Assembly: GCF_014698835.1 (NCBI RefSeq)
Contig: NZ_JACJTU010000020.1
Location: forward strand, 1 to 64,000
DNA from: Nostoc paludosum FACHB-159
GTDB taxonomy: Bacteria; Cyanobacteriota; Cyanobacteriia; Cyanobacteriales; Nostocaceae
Reading direction: 5' to 3'
Length of the DNA: 64,000 nt
The notes beneath the pieces were generated by a model. That model saw only the letters and a program-made list of their open reading frames with translations, was not told where the DNA came from and ran no database searches. A program made the position numbers and the translations under genes. Of this stretch, positions 17,397 through 26,756 are shown piece after piece (the stretch's first letter is position 1; every line of letters starts with the position of its first letter).

Positions 17397-19094
17397 TCAA
17401 CTAGAAACTTTCACGGCTGCTTCGGCTTGGGAGTGCAGCAACAAACCATATTCCAAGCCTTCCACCACCGCTTGATAGGAAGCTTCCAAAATGTTGGTAG
17501 AAACTCCTACCGTAGTCCAGCGTTGATGGCCATTGCCTGATTCTACCAACACGCGGGTTTTGGCCGCAGTGCCCGTATGTCCGTTGAGAATCCGTACTTT
17601 GTAATCTGTCAAATCAAAAGTTGCAATTTGGGGGTAAAAATTCACCAAAGCCTTGCGTAAAGCTGCATCCAACGCCGCAACCGGGCCGTTACCTTCCGCC
17701 GCTTCCAAAATGTTTTTACCATCAACAGCGACTTTGATTGTAGCTAGGGCGTTGCTAGCTTCTTTCCCCTCAATCAAGTCACAGTGGACTTGAAAACCTT
17801 TGACTTCAAAAAACTTGGGGCGTCCTCCCAAAGCTTCATGCATCAACAGGGCAAAACTGGCTTCTGCTGCTTCAAATTGAAATCCTTCACTTTCCAAATC
17901 TTTGATGCGCTGGAGAATTTGTTTTGCTTCTGCCTTTAATTGGTCTAATTCAATGCCAAAACTGCGGGCTTTAGCTAAAACATTACTGAGTCCCGATTGT
18001 TCGGAGATTACGATGCGGCGACGATTCCCCACTTGTTCCGGTTGAATGTGTTCGTAAGTCAGGGGATTACGTTCCACAGCAGATACATGGATACCACCTT
18101 TGTGTGCAAAAGCCGAACGTCCGACAAAGGGGGCGTGTTCATCAGGAGCAAGATTAACCACCTCACTAACAAAACGACTCGCTTCTGTAAGTTGTGTTAG
18201 CTGGTCTTCTGTGATACAACTGTAACCCAGTTTAAGTTGTAAATTGGGAATCAGCGAACAGAGGTTAGCATTACCGCAACGCTCACCATAACCGTTAATT
18301 GTCCCTTGTACCATCTTTGCCCCTGCCATCACAGCGGCTATGGCATTAGCAACCGCCATTTCCGAATCATTATGAGTGTGAATTCCGATTTGGGGCATTG
18401 GGCATTGGGCATTGGGCATTGGTGATTGGGAAGATTCTTTCCTACTTCCTAGTCCCCAGTCCCCAGTCCCCGATACCCAGTCCCCAGTCACCCTGACCAC
18501 ATCTTGCACAATTTGGCTAACTTCGTGGGGTAAAGTGCCGCCATTAGTATCACATAGGACTAGCCACTCAGCGCCAGATGCGATCGCTGCTTCTAATGTC
18601 TGTAAAGCATAACTTGGATTGTGCTTATAGCCATCAAACCAATGTTCGGCATCGTAGATCACGCGACGCCCTTGAGAACGGAGGTACTCAATTGTGTCAC
18701 GAATCATTGCTAAATTTTCTTCTAATGTCGTCTTGAGTCCGGCTGTAACATGTAAATCCCAAGACTTGCCGAAAATTGTCACCCAGCGAGTTCCTGCTGC
18801 CAGAATCGCTTGTAGCATCGGTTCTTCTGCCGCAGCAGTATTGGGGCGTCGAGTCGAACAAAAAGCGACAACTTCTGAATGTTTGAGCGGATCTTCTTGG
18901 AGTTGCCAGAAAAATTGTACATCCTTGGGATTAGCACCTGGCCAACCGCCTTCAATAAAGGGAACTCCCAGTTGATCGAGTCTTTTAGCAATGCGTAATT
19001 TATCTTCTATCGATACTGATAGCCCCTCGCGCTGAGTGCCATCCCTTAGTGTAGTGTCATAGAGCCAAAGTTGAGGAGAGGAATTTGTGGTCAT
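17397..19094 (-). CDS. cimA: (R)-citramalate synthase
   Basis: 565 residues from ATG 19094; an upstream in-frame start (19136) adds residues without support. It condenses pyruvate with acetyl-CoA to citramalate, the threonine-independent route to isoleucine. The HMGL-like TIM barrel starts with YDTTLRDGTQREG, and the metal-binding HTHND motif and GYGERCGNANL are present. The C-terminal half carries the LeuA-type allosteric dimerisation domain (about 430-555). Immediately before IGIHTHND is an in-frame insert of about 34 residues encoded by heptamer repeats (18391-18494), within the barrel next to a metal ligand loop. Divergent neighbour: a ferredoxin. Confidence 0.9.
   Translation of the reverse strand: MTTNSSPQLWLYDTTLRDGTQREGLSVSIEDKLRIAKRLDQLGVPFIEGGWPGANPKDVQFFWQLQEDPLKHSEVVAFCSTRRPNTAAAEEPMLQAILAAGTRWVTIFGKSWDLHVTAGLKTTLEENLAMIRDTIEYLRSQGRRVIYDAEHWFDGYKHNPSYALQTLEAAIASGAEWLVLCDTNGGTLPHEVSQIVQDVVRVTGDWVSGTGDWGLGSRKESSQSPMPNAQCPMPQIGIHTHNDSEMAVANAIAAVMAGAKMVQGTINGYGERCGNANLCSLIPNLQLKLGYSCITEDQLTQLTEASRFVSEVVNLAPDEHAPFVGRSAFAHKGGIHVSAVERNPLTYEHIQPEQVGNRRRIVISEQSGLSNVLAKARSFGIELDQLKAEAKQILQRIKDLESEGFQFEAAEASFALLMHEALGGRPKFFEVKGFQVHCDLIEGKEASNALATIKVAVDGKNILEAAEGNGPVAALDAALRKALVNFYPQIATFDLTDYKVRILNGHTGTAAKTRVLVESGNGHQRWTTVGVSTNILEASYQAVVEGLEYGLLLHSQAEAAVKVSS
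18391..18494. repeat. Heptamer/hairpin repeat inserted in-frame in cimA
   Basis: GGGCATTGGGCATTGGGCAT, a short A/T core, then AGTCCCCAGTCCCCAGTCCC and related units. The same units make up intergenic STRR blocks (for example 32841-33030). It encodes a TGDW/TGDWGLG-type stretch followed by SPMPNAQCPMP. Confidence 0.85.
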
Positions 19095-19170
19095 AAAACT
19101 TGGGCCGACGAGACAAATTTCGAGGCAATATGTCAATATACAACAAAAAGCCAGTTTGGCAATTTAAAAA

Positions 19171-19509
19171 ATGCCTAAGGTACTAGCTCAAGGTAAAACA
19201 ATTGAGTGTGAGCAAGGAAGCAATCTCCGCAACATTTTGCTGCAAAATGGTATTGACCTCTACAATGACGGTGCTAAGGTAATAAACTGTCGGGGTATTG
19301 GCAGTTGTGGTACCTGCGCGGTTAAGGTAGAGGGCGAAGTATCAGCAGCGAATTGGCGCGATCGCACGCGTCGTTCGCTTCCTCCCCATTCTCCTACAAA
19401 AGACTTGCGTTTAGCTTGCCAAACGCAGATTTTAGGCGATCTAAATGTGACAAAATTTGATGGATTTTGGGGACAAGGTTCTCGAATAGTGTGGACACCA
19501 AAAGGTTAA
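19171..19509 (+). CDS. [2Fe-2S] ferredoxin-like protein
   Basis: 112 residues with a beta-grasp ferredoxin pattern. Cluster ligands Cys40, Cys46 and Cys49 (CX5CX2C) and Cys83 in LACQTQ. The CX5CX2C spacing differs from the CX4CX2C of the photosynthetic ferredoxin at 33233-33532 and is more like ISC/adrenodoxin-type proteins. It should transfer electrons; partner unknown. Starts 76 bp from the divergent cimA start and is followed 16 bp later by a small membrane protein gene. Confidence 0.82.
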   Translation: MPKVLAQGKTIECEQGSNLRNILLQNGIDLYNDGAKVINCRGIGSCGTCAVKVEGEVSAANWRDRTRRSLPPHSPTKDLRLACQTQILGDLNVTKFDGFWGQGSRIVWTPKG

Positions 19510-19525
19510 AAAGGAGTAAAACAAG

Positions 19526-19906
19526 ATGGGTAGATGGACACCCCTAATATTAATGGCTGGAGGTCTAGCCATTCTGCTTGGTACATTACTAGGCATCAAC
19601 TTTCCTATGGGCGTACAAACCGCCAACAACCCCGGCGGCAAAGCAGCAAAAGTTCTGCCAGCTAATATTAATGTTAATAGCAGTGCTGGCAGCCAGAACA
19701 ATGAAACTGCAACTGATGAAACTGAAACAACCCAAACAAATGGAAACAGACGCTCTATTGTAGCCCCAAGACCTGACAACAGAACCAGCGTTGCTCAGAA
19801 TCCTTCTGACACTACAACAGACGTTGATACAGAGACTTCTGGAACAGACACGCCATCAAATACCAATACCAATTCTGGCAGCGAGCCAATTCGAGCTTTG
19901 TGGTAA
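19526..19906 (+). CDS. Hypothetical single-pass membrane protein
   Basis: 126 residues with an AAGGAG ribosome site close upstream. One hydrophobic helix at residues 7-25 is followed by an Asn/Thr/Ser/Asp-rich, probably disordered tail of 90 residues. No motif recognised. It lies 16 bp after the ferredoxin gene and probably shares its transcript. Confidence 0.65.
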   Translation: MGRWTPLILMAGGLAILLGTLLGINFPMGVQTANNPGGKAAKVLPANINVNSSAGSQNNETATDETETTQTNGNRRSIVAPRPDNRTSVAQNPSDTTTDVDTETSGTDTPSNTNTNSGSEPIRALW

Positions 19907-19998
19907 AGGTTGCTAGTCTTTAGTTATTCCTTTATTGGTTATGATTTATTAGTCATGCACTAATGATAAATGGCTAGTGACCAATGACTAAATGACTA

Positions 19999-22056
19999 AT
20001 GACTAGTGAAATTGTAATTATTGGTGGCGGCGTTATTGGTTTAGCGATCGCCATTGAACTTAAACTGCGCGGGACAAATGTCACCGTGCTTTGTCGTGAT
20101 TTTCAGGCTGCTGCTACCCACGCTGCCGCCGGGATGTTGGCGCCCGATGCCGAAAAAATCCCGGATGGCGCAATGCGTTCCTTGTGTTGGCGATCGCGTG
20201 CTTTATATGCCGACTGGACGCGTAAATTAGAAGAATTGACCAGCTTAAATACGAACTATTGGCCTTGTGGTATCCTGACACCTGTTTTTGAAGAGGACGC
20301 TCTGATGCGGGGACGCGGTGACGCAAAGAAAGAGGACACGGGGACACGGGGACACGGGGACGCGGAGAAATTACTCACCGCGTCACCGCGTCTCCCACTC
20401 TCCGCGTCTTCTTCCCCTGCTTACTGGTTAGACAAAGAAGCAATTCATCAATATCAGCTAGGGTTGGGAGCAGAAGTAGTTGGTGGCTGGTGGTATCCTG
20501 AGGATGCACAAGTTGATAATAAGGCTCTCGCTCACGTCCTGCGGACAGCAGCTGAGTCTGTTGGTGTTGAACTCAAAGACGGCGTTACAGTAGAAGGATT
20601 TTTACAACAACAGGGACAAGTTATTGGCGTGCAAACCAATGCTGGGGTAATTCGCGCCGCCCACTATGTTTTAGCCTCCGGTGCTTGGTCGAATGAGTTG
20701 TTACCGCTACCAGTGCGTCCCAGAAAAGGGCAAATGTTAAGTCTGAGAGTACCGGAATTTGTACCGGAATTGCCCTTGAAGCGGATTTTATTTGGGCAAA
20801 ATATTTACATTGTACCGAGACGCGATCGCTCCTTGATTATTGGGGCAACAAATGAAGATGTTGGTTTTACACCCCACAACACCCCAGACGGCATTCAAAC
20901 ATTATTACAAGCTGCCATCCGGGTTTATCCGCAATTAAAGAATTATCCCATTCAAGAGTTCTGGTGGGGATTTCGCCCAGGGACTCCCGACGAATTACCC
21001 ATCCTGGGCGCCAGCCATTGTCAAAATTTAACCTTAGCCGCTGGTCATTACCGCAACGGGATTCTACTTGCGCCGATAACAGCAGCATTGATAGCCGATT
21101 TTGTTTTGGAACAAAAATCTGACCCCCTACTTGCTAATTTCCATTATTCCCGGTTCCAGTCCCAGCCATCTACCCCGACCCCAATGCTCACTCACTCTGC
21201 TAATTTCTCTAACGGACATCGTACCTCCCCATTACCTACAGACGCGATGAATCGCGTCTCTAGAAATTCCCCACTGGTTATTGCAGGCAAAACCTTTCAA
21301 TCCAGGTTGATGACAGGAACTGGTAAGTATCGCAGCATTGAAGAAATGCAGCAAAGCATCGCCGCCAGTGAATGCGAAATTGTTACCGTCGCAGTGCGAC
21401 GAGTACAAACCAAAGCACCTGGACACGAAGGTTTAGCTGAAGCCTTAGATTGGACAAAAATCTGGATGTTACCCAACACCGCAGGTTGTCAAACTGCTGA
21501 AGAGGCAATTCGGGTGGCGCGTTTGGGGCGAGAAATGGCGAAGTTGTTGGGACAGGAAGATAATAATTTTATCAAGTTAGAAGTAATACCCGATACTAAG
21601 TATTTACTCCCAGATCCCATTGGTACGCTGCAAGCAGCAGAACAACTAGTTAAAGAAGGTTTTGCAGTATTGCCCTATATCAACGCCGATCCCATGTTAG
21701 CCAAGCGATTAGAAGATGTAGGTTGTGCTACAGTGATGCCCTTAGCTTCGCCCATTGGTTCTGGACAAGGGCTAAAAACAACCGCCAACATCCAAATTAT
21801 CATCGAAAATGCGGGCATACCAGTGGTGGTAGATGCTGGCATTGGTTCGCCCTCAGAAGCCGCCCAGGCAATGGAATTGGGAGCAGACGCTTTGTTGATT
21901 AATAGTGCGATCGCCCTGGCTCAAAACCCCGCCGCAATGGCTCGTGCTATGAATTTAGCCACAATCGCCGGTCGTTTAGCGTACCTTGCAGGCAGAATGC
22001 CCATCAAAGACTACGCCAGTGCTAGTTCGCCCCTCACTGGGACAATTACTAGCTAG
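19999..22056 (+). CDS. thiOG: Fused glycine oxidase-thiazole synthase (ThiO-ThiG)
   Basis: 685 residues. The N-terminal FAD-dependent glycine oxidase (ThiO, about 1-390) has [17 protein letters not shown] and supplies dehydroglycine. The C-terminal ThiG (about 424-685) is the TIM-barrel thiazole synthase, with [14 protein letters not shown] (likely catalytic Lys526) and [12 protein letters not shown]. Such fusions are known in cyanobacteria. Two repeat invasions are visible. One is an in-frame insert at about residues 100-141 (20300-20420) in ThiO. The other is a palindrome (21240-21267) in the inter-domain linker, coding [10 protein letters not shown]. The start ATG lies within ATGACTA repeats. 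I saw no TPP riboswitch in the short leader. Confidence 0.92.
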   Translation: MTSEIVIIGGGVIGLAIAIELKLRGTNVTVLCRDFQAAATHAAAGMLAPDAEKIPDGAMRSLCWRSRALYADWTRKLEELTSLNTNYWPCGILTPVFEEDALMRGRGDAKKEDTGTRGHGDAEKLLTASPRLPLSASSSPAYWLDKEAIHQYQLGLGAEVVGGWWYPEDAQVDNKALAHVLRTAAESVGVELKDGVTVEGFLQQQGQVIGVQTNAGVIRAAHYVLASGAWSNELLPLPVRPRKGQMLSLRVPEFVPELPLKRILFGQNIYIVPRRDRSLIIGATNEDVGFTPHNTPDGIQTLLQAAIRVYPQLKNYPIQEFWWGFRPGTPDELPILGASHCQNLTLAAGHYRNGILLAPITAALIADFVLEQKSDPLLANFHYSRFQSQPSTPTPMLTHSANFSNGHRTSPLPTDAMNRVSRNSPLVIAGKTFQSRLMTGTGKYRSIEEMQQSIAASECEIVTVAVRRVQTKAPGHEGLAEALDWTKIWMLPNTAGCQTAEEAIRVARLGREMAKLLGQEDNNFIKLEVIPDTKYLLPDPIGTLQAAEQLVKEGFAVLPYINADPMLAKRLEDVGCATVMPLASPIGSGQGLKTTANIQIIIENAGIPVVVDAGIGSPSEAAQAMELGADALLINSAIALAQNPAAMARAMNLATIAGRLAYLAGRMPIKDYASASSPLTGTITS
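20300..20420. repeat. GGACACGGGGACGCGG hairpin repeat inside thiOG
   Basis: GGGGACGCGGTGACGC, repeated GGGGACACGGGGACACGG, then the complementary arm CACCGCGTCACCGCGTCTCC and CTCCGCGTCTTC. It is in frame with ThiO and codes for a Gly/Arg/Asp-rich then Leu/Ser/Pro-rich stretch. A short relative lies at about 36531-36560. Confidence 0.8.
21240..21267. repeat. AGACGCGAT palindrome in ThiO-ThiG linker
   Basis: AGACGCGAT-GA-ATCGCGTCT is a perfect 9-bp stem, followed by CTAGAAAT. The same 28 bp recur in an intergenic spacer at 27228-27255. Here it is translated as part of the linker between the two enzyme domains. Confidence 0.75.
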
Positions 22057-22205
22057 AGAATGGGGCATAGGGCATGGGGCATGGGGCATAGGGATAAGGG
22101 AGAGAAAAGGACAACGGCACAAGAAGAATAATTCTTAATTCTTAACTCTTAACTCCTCACTCAGCACTCCAATACCCAATGCCCAATGCCCAATGCCCAA
22201 TACCC
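22057..22205. repeat. CCCAATG heptamer repeat block
   Basis: GGGCATAGGGCATGGGGCAT units after thiOG, an A/T core with AATTCTTAACTCTTAACTC, then ACCCAATGCCCAATGCCCAA units. The two ends are complementary, so a hairpin is possible. Confidence 0.75.
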
Positions 22206-22293
22206 ATTAATGTAACGTTTTGTCTAGCAGTTTCAGAGCAGTTCTACCATTTATGTAACATTAAATGAAGAATAAAGATAAAGGAATTAATTC

Positions 22294-22464
22294 ATGCCTT
22301 ATACAACCGAAGAGGGCGGCCGCCTGAACAATTTTGCTAGGGAACCAAAGGTTTATCAAGCAGAACCTCCTACAGAGGGGCAAAAACGAACCTATATCAT
22401 ACTAGGAATCGCTGGTATAGCTTTGGTTGGTGGCTTAATTTCAGTCGCTTTCTTAGTTTCCTAG
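22294..22464 (+). CDS. psb34: Photosystem II assembly-associated small protein Psb34
   Basis: 56 residues. The N-terminal segment MPYTTEEGGRLNNFAREPK matches what I recall of the Psb34/Ssl1498 family (M-x-YTTE-x-GGRLNNFA), followed by a single transmembrane helix (about 34-55). Psb34 binds CP47 in late PSII assembly intermediates and replaces Hli proteins. A ribosome site (AAGGA) precedes the ATG, and a strong terminator follows 50 bp after the stop, so it is probably monocistronic. It lies about 21 kb from the psbA variant. Confidence 0.85.
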   Translation: MPYTTEEGGRLNNFAREPKVYQAEPPTEGQKRTYIILGIAGIALVGGLISVAFLVS

Positions 22465-22513
22465 AACGGTTGAGTGTAAAACTTTTAATAAAATTTCATT
22501 TTTTTTAGTTTTT

Positions 22514-22547
22514 CAGGTTCCGATTTCAGGAGGAACCTGTTTTTTTA
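22514..22547 (+). terminator. Strong rho-independent terminator after psb34
   Basis: CAGGTTCC (22514-22521) and GGAACCTG (22532-22539) form a perfect 8-bp stem with a 10-nt loop followed by eight T residues. Confidence 0.9.
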
Positions 22548-22812
22548 TTTTTTGTTAAAATTAGGGTAGTAATTAAGTATAATTACATACTTCATTATTC
22601 TACAAAATTGGGATAAATAGTCTTGTTTGGAGTTCCAGCGAATAGATTTATAATTAAAACTTTTAATCCAAAATCCAAAATCTAAAATCTAAAATTGCTA
22701 TTATCCTTAGCATCACAACATCTACTTCAAAATCATTTTCATAATGAAATTTTTAGCTGACTCCGATGCGCCCCAAAGGTGACATATACTTTGTTTTGGC
22801 TCTTTAGCCGCC

Positions 22813-25026
22813 ATGAGCGTGAATGATACTCCACACAACGATAATTCTACTTGGAACCGACAAGTTTACCAGCGCTTAAAACTTGCCTTAAGTCTTGGTT
22901 TACGACGACAACTTTTTTTGGCAGTATGTGATGATTTACACTTGAGAAACCAAGTAGCAGCGCGTTTGCATTCTACGTTGGCTTATCCTGTGGGACAAGT
23001 GCTATATCAGCCATCAAATGCCCAAGAAAATAGCACTCCAGCTTATCCGCGATTAGTTACGTTACGTTTAAATTTAACCGATCCCAATCCCGTAGCTCAA
23101 ATCAATCAATGGTTGGCTAATTATCCACCGCCAATTATTGGAGCATCAAAAGATAGCCCAGGAAGACCTTCTCCCATACCAGCATTTCAGATTGTGGGGG
23201 TGGAGCAGCTGACCAAGCAACCGGTAGCAATACAGCGTTTATTTTTACATTATCTCCGGTTAAGCGAGCAATATTTCTCTACCCAAGAATCCAGTCGATT
23301 TTTAGAATCTAACTTGCTGTTGTGGATACCACGTCCTTGGCTGTCTGCTATCCAACAATCAGCGCCACAGTTTTGGCGTTGCCGTACTGGGGTATTTGTG
23401 TTTGCTGGAGAACCCACACCAGCAACTCAAAATTCAGGCTATCCAGAACGTTTTTCTAATTCTAGAAGTTTGGATGTGGGAAATCTTGAGCATTCAATTT
23501 TAGATGAATCTGTTAGCCAAGCAGAACTCAAATCAACAGTTAGCGAATTAAAATTTGAGAATAATTCTGATTTTCCAGCACAGACAGAAGAAAATAGGTT
23601 AGATAGAAGCCAAGAAGCAGTACCATCAATCGTAGATTTATCAAAGACTGCGCCACAACAGCAACAATCCGCTATTAGATCTGGCAGTGGAAGCGATCGC
23701 CATTTGCTGTCTTCTTTATCTCATATTAGCAGCGAATTAACGGAATTAGTATTTGCATCAATCAACACCAAGATTATTCAAGATACAGAAGAACGCTGGC
23801 AACCACAGCAGATTTTGTTGGACATTGAAGAATTACATTTACAGGAAGTTTCTGGGGAAATTCTCGCAGAAGCTTATCATCGTTTAGGTAATTTATACCG
23901 CCTTCGGATTGAGCAAGGAGAGTCAACTTTAGAAAATTTGATGGTGGCAATTCTCGCTTATCAAGAAGCAATTAGCTATGACGAAACTTCACCACAAATT
24001 CCAGATATTTTGAATGACTTGGGTACACTTTATTGGATGTTATCCCGCACACCACCTAATTCTGAAGAGGGACAAACATACATAGAACAAGCAATAGAAT
24101 TTTATCAGTTGGCCTTAGAGACAATTTCACCCCAGACACATCCAGAAACTTACGCCCGCGTGCAAAATAATTTAGGCACAGCTTATGGTGATTTAGCTCG
24201 TTTTTCTCATGCGGCTGAAAATTGGCAGCAAGCAGTTTTAGCTTACAGCGAAGCCCTCAATTACCGCACAGCGGATATGGATTCATTAAAGTATGCTGCC
24301 TGCCAAAATAATTTGGGTACTGCTTATTGGCATTTAGGGCAATATAATCAACCGATTGTGCATTTAAAGAAAGCGATCGCAGCTTACAACCAAGCAATTT
24401 TACACTACAACCCCCAAGAGGAACCGCTCAAATATGGCATGATTCAAAACAACATCGGTACTGCCTATTGGAATCTGGCACAATACGAACAACCCGGCGA
24501 AAATTTACAACTAGCTATTGATGTCTATAACGAAGCTCTGAAATATCGCACCCCAGCTAATGTTCCTGCCGCCTGCGCTGCAACGCAAAATAATTTGGGT
24601 ACTGCCTATTGGCATTTAGCAAATTTATCTCAAACCACTAAAGAAGCAAGGCAAAAATATCTACAATTATGCATTAATGCTTATGAAGAAGCTATAGCTT
24701 TGGCTCACTCGCTAAGTGGTAATCCTTTAAGTTTTGATTTGCTGGCTTCTCATAATAACTTGGGACTGGCACACTATCAGCTAGTAACAGATAAGTCTTT
24801 TAATGGTGATAAAGCAACACGTTCTCAACATCTAGAAATAGCATTAGATCATCATTTACAAGCTTTAAATGGATTAAGTAAACAACCAGAAGCTTATCAA
24901 ACAACCTTCGCTTATGTGGTGAAAACTATTCGTGCTTTTCACAATGAATTAGGGATACAGGGGCAAAATATAGCTTTATCGAAAGTTCCGAGTCAGTTGT
25001 TACCAGAAATTTTGTCAAAACTATAG
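22813..25026 (+). CDS. Tetratricopeptide repeat protein
   Basis: 737 residues, no signal peptide or membrane helix. Residues 1-215 form an N-terminal domain with P-loop-like flavour (LGLRRQLFLAVCDDLHLR), but no clear Walker A. A Ser/Gln-rich linker follows (about 215-310). The C-terminal half (about 335-690) contains at least six TPR units marked by QNNLGTAYWHL-type repeats. TPR arrays bind proteins, so a scaffold role is likely. I do not know a specific function. It stands alone after the psb34 terminator. Confidence 0.78.
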   Translation: MSVNDTPHNDNSTWNRQVYQRLKLALSLGLRRQLFLAVCDDLHLRNQVAARLHSTLAYPVGQVLYQPSNAQENSTPAYPRLVTLRLNLTDPNPVAQINQWLANYPPPIIGASKDSPGRPSPIPAFQIVGVEQLTKQPVAIQRLFLHYLRLSEQYFSTQESSRFLESNLLLWIPRPWLSAIQQSAPQFWRCRTGVFVFAGEPTPATQNSGYPERFSNSRSLDVGNLEHSILDESVSQAELKSTVSELKFENNSDFPAQTEENRLDRSQEAVPSIVDLSKTAPQQQQSAIRSGSGSDRHLLSSLSHISSELTELVFASINTKIIQDTEERWQPQQILLDIEELHLQEVSGEILAEAYHRLGNLYRLRIEQGESTLENLMVAILAYQEAISYDETSPQIPDILNDLGTLYWMLSRTPPNSEEGQTYIEQAIEFYQLALETISPQTHPETYARVQNNLGTAYGDLARFSHAAENWQQAVLAYSEALNYRTADMDSLKYAACQNNLGTAYWHLGQYNQPIVHLKKAIAAYNQAILHYNPQEEPLKYGMIQNNIGTAYWNLAQYEQPGENLQLAIDVYNEALKYRTPANVPAACAATQNNLGTAYWHLANLSQTTKEARQKYLQLCINAYEEAIALAHSLSGNPLSFDLLASHNNLGLAHYQLVTDKSFNGDKATRSQHLEIALDHHLQALNGLSKQPEAYQTTFAYVVKTIRAFHNELGIQGQNIALSKVPSQLLPEILSKL

Positions 25027-25051
25027 CAGTTTAAATTATTTGTGAAAAATA

Positions 25052-25080
25052 TATAGGAATCCGATTTGATTACTGAAAAA
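25052..25080. repeat. MITE family A, lone left end
   Basis: TATAGGAATCCGATTTGATT followed by ACTGAA matches the left end of the elements at 468-582 and 42867-42994. The expected right end is missing; a different repeat (25093-25422) begins 13 bp later. Confidence 0.55.
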
Positions 25081-25092
25081 ATTTAAGTATCT

Positions 25093-25422
25093 GTAGGGTG
25101 CGTTATGCTTCGCAATAAGGCACCAAATCCTTAAGAATAGACCTGCCTTGAAAATAGGGACTGGGGACTGGTGACTAGGAAAGAAATATTTTCATTCCTT
25201 CGTTGTGAATTGTGTTCATGGAGTCTCTTGCAAAAGTGCTTTTTGCACTCTTGTGGGAAAAGGTGAGCCAGCGCGGTCTTGGGGGTTTCCCCCATGAGCG
25301 ACTGGCGAACCCCGAAGGGGTTAAAGGGGAAAGGGAAAATGGAAAATACCAAACCTTTCCCCTTTTCCCGACTTCTGCAAGAAGTCTAATGGTGTCGTAC
25401 TCTTTGCGCTAACGCACCCTAC
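25093..25422. mobile_element. Nested MITE-like element with GTAGGGTGCGTTA ends
   Basis: Perfect 13-bp terminal inverted repeats, GTAGGGTGCGTTA (25093-25105) and TAACGCACCCTAC (25410-25422), bound 330 bp. Inside lies a copy of another element (25220-25388, ends GAGTCTCTTGCAAAAG and CTTCTGCAAGAAGTCTA). That copy in turn contains a palindromic unit at 25263-25320 (GCCAGCGCGGTCTTGGGGG...) absent from the sister copy at 27052-27176. No coding sequence of its own. Confidence 0.65.
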
Positions 25423-25459
25423 GTATATTTCAATTGGTATAACTTCAGCGAAAGTAGAG

Positions 25460-26128
25460 TTAAGGAGAAGCCTCTTCAGAATGGAGAGCTTTCAACGCGA
25501 TTTCTGCTGGATGAACTACTCCGTTTTCGCCTAGATTTTTCTGTTGCCTGCGAATTACAATCATGCCGCGAGAGCGATTTGATGACGAATCCTTATCGAC
25601 GCAAGCAGCATATAATCGCTCAATCGAGCATTTCCAAAACCGGGTATATCGTTTGGGATTTGTATCTGCAATGGTGACTTCTTGAGTTTTCGGATCGTAA
25701 TCTGCCAATAGTGAGAAGTGACCTCCTTCTAGGCTTGGGTTTTCATGGGCAATACGAGTGTTAAAGTTAAGAATATGAACATCAGTTTCATCACAGACGG
25801 CTGCTTCAACTTCACGGATGAATGCTTCGAGCGTCATACTCGGTTTATCAAAATGCTCCATCCGAATCGACAGCGGTAATCCTTTTTTTTCAATATAAGT
25901 TTTACAGGTGTCGTAAGTTTCTGCTAAGGTCATGCCATCATCTAAAACTGATGCGATCGGCAGTTGGGTGGCATAAAAAATCTCATCAACTGTTGTTAGA
26001 TATCCCAATGCAGTAAAAGCATAGGCGATCGCAGTAACATTACAACAGTAAATGGGTTGTTGAAATTGATGTAGTTGAATGATTTCTAAATCTCGCTTAG
26101 AAATCTGAGCTATATTCTCAATATCCAT
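25460..26128 (-). CDS. Phytochelatin synthase family (papain-like) protein
   Basis: 222 residues, a single compact domain. QQPIYCCNVTAIAYAFTALG holds the probable nucleophile (Cys28 or Cys29). EGGHFSLLADYDPKTQEVTI holds His137, and Asp155 lies 18 residues further, the same His-Asp spacing as in phytochelatin synthases. Bacterial members usually hydrolyse glutathione or cleave gamma-Glu-Cys peptides rather than make long phytochelatins. It lacks the variable Cys-rich C-terminal domain of plant enzymes. No signal peptide. Neighbours are repeats, so context gives no substrate. Could alternatively be another papain-fold peptidase. Confidence 0.72.
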   Translation of the reverse strand: MDIENIAQISKRDLEIIQLHQFQQPIYCCNVTAIAYAFTALGYLTTVDEIFYATQLPIASVLDDGMTLAETYDTCKTYIEKKGLPLSIRMEHFDKPSMTLEAFIREVEAAVCDETDVHILNFNTRIAHENPSLEGGHFSLLADYDPKTQEVTIADTNPKRYTRFWKCSIERLYAACVDKDSSSNRSRGMIVIRRQQKNLGENGVVHPAEIALKALHSEEASP

Positions 26129-26630
26129 TTTTCTACCTGCTTGAATACATACATCAATTAACTCAGAGCAATTACCAAAAAATCTCTTTCTCGATAATTC
26201 TTAAAGGAAGCGTCAATAGGTCTATGAATTGACCTTTGGCTTTATTGCAGATCATGTTTGCATTATCTAGCGATCGCCCTTAATTACACAAGGACAGTTA
26301 AGACAGTTAAGGAAAAACAAGATTAATTTTATTAATTACTAGTTATTCAAGCTAAGGCAACACCAACTTCAGGTTTTTCAAGGTATTCTGCCCATAGACC
26401 TGGTTTTGCAACTATGTATTAACTATAAGCAAAGTTTATCTAAGGTTTTTATAAAAATCTAAATATATGATTAATCGCTTTAGCGGTCTTAACTGTCGTT
26501 GTATTTTTACTCCGATGTCTGAGATCCTGAATATCTAAAGGATGGCTACGCCCGCCGTACTCCTTTGGAGAAGTAAGCTACGCAGAACGTCTTGTAGAGA
26601 AGGTATCGCAAAACTTTTCGGTCTACTGAA

Positions 26631-26756
26631 GGTGTCAGTTTGACAAAAATATGTTGATTTATCACTTCAGAAGATGCCAGTTCGACAAAAACGTGTCGAT
26701 TTGTCCCTTCAAAAGGTGTCAGTTCGACAAAAACGTGTTAATTAATAAATTAAGAA
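26631..26756. repeat. 42-bp tandem repeat array
   Basis: Three head-to-tail units begin at 26631, 26673 and 26715, an exact 42-bp period. The core is GTGTCAGTTCGACAAAAACG, then TGTYGATTTGTC and CTTCA. The third unit decays after about 30 bp. No spacers, so not CRISPR. Multiple TGTC/GACA half-sites resemble serial protein-binding sites such as those at Tn7-like transposon ends, but no transposase is nearby. Confidence 0.7.

Noticed and set aside
19907-19998. TPP riboswitch before thiOG
   Set aside because: Only about 90 bp, made of ATGACTA repeats; no TPP-box sequence found.
26631-26756. CRISPR array
   Set aside because: Units are contiguous 42-mers with no unique spacers and no cas genes near.
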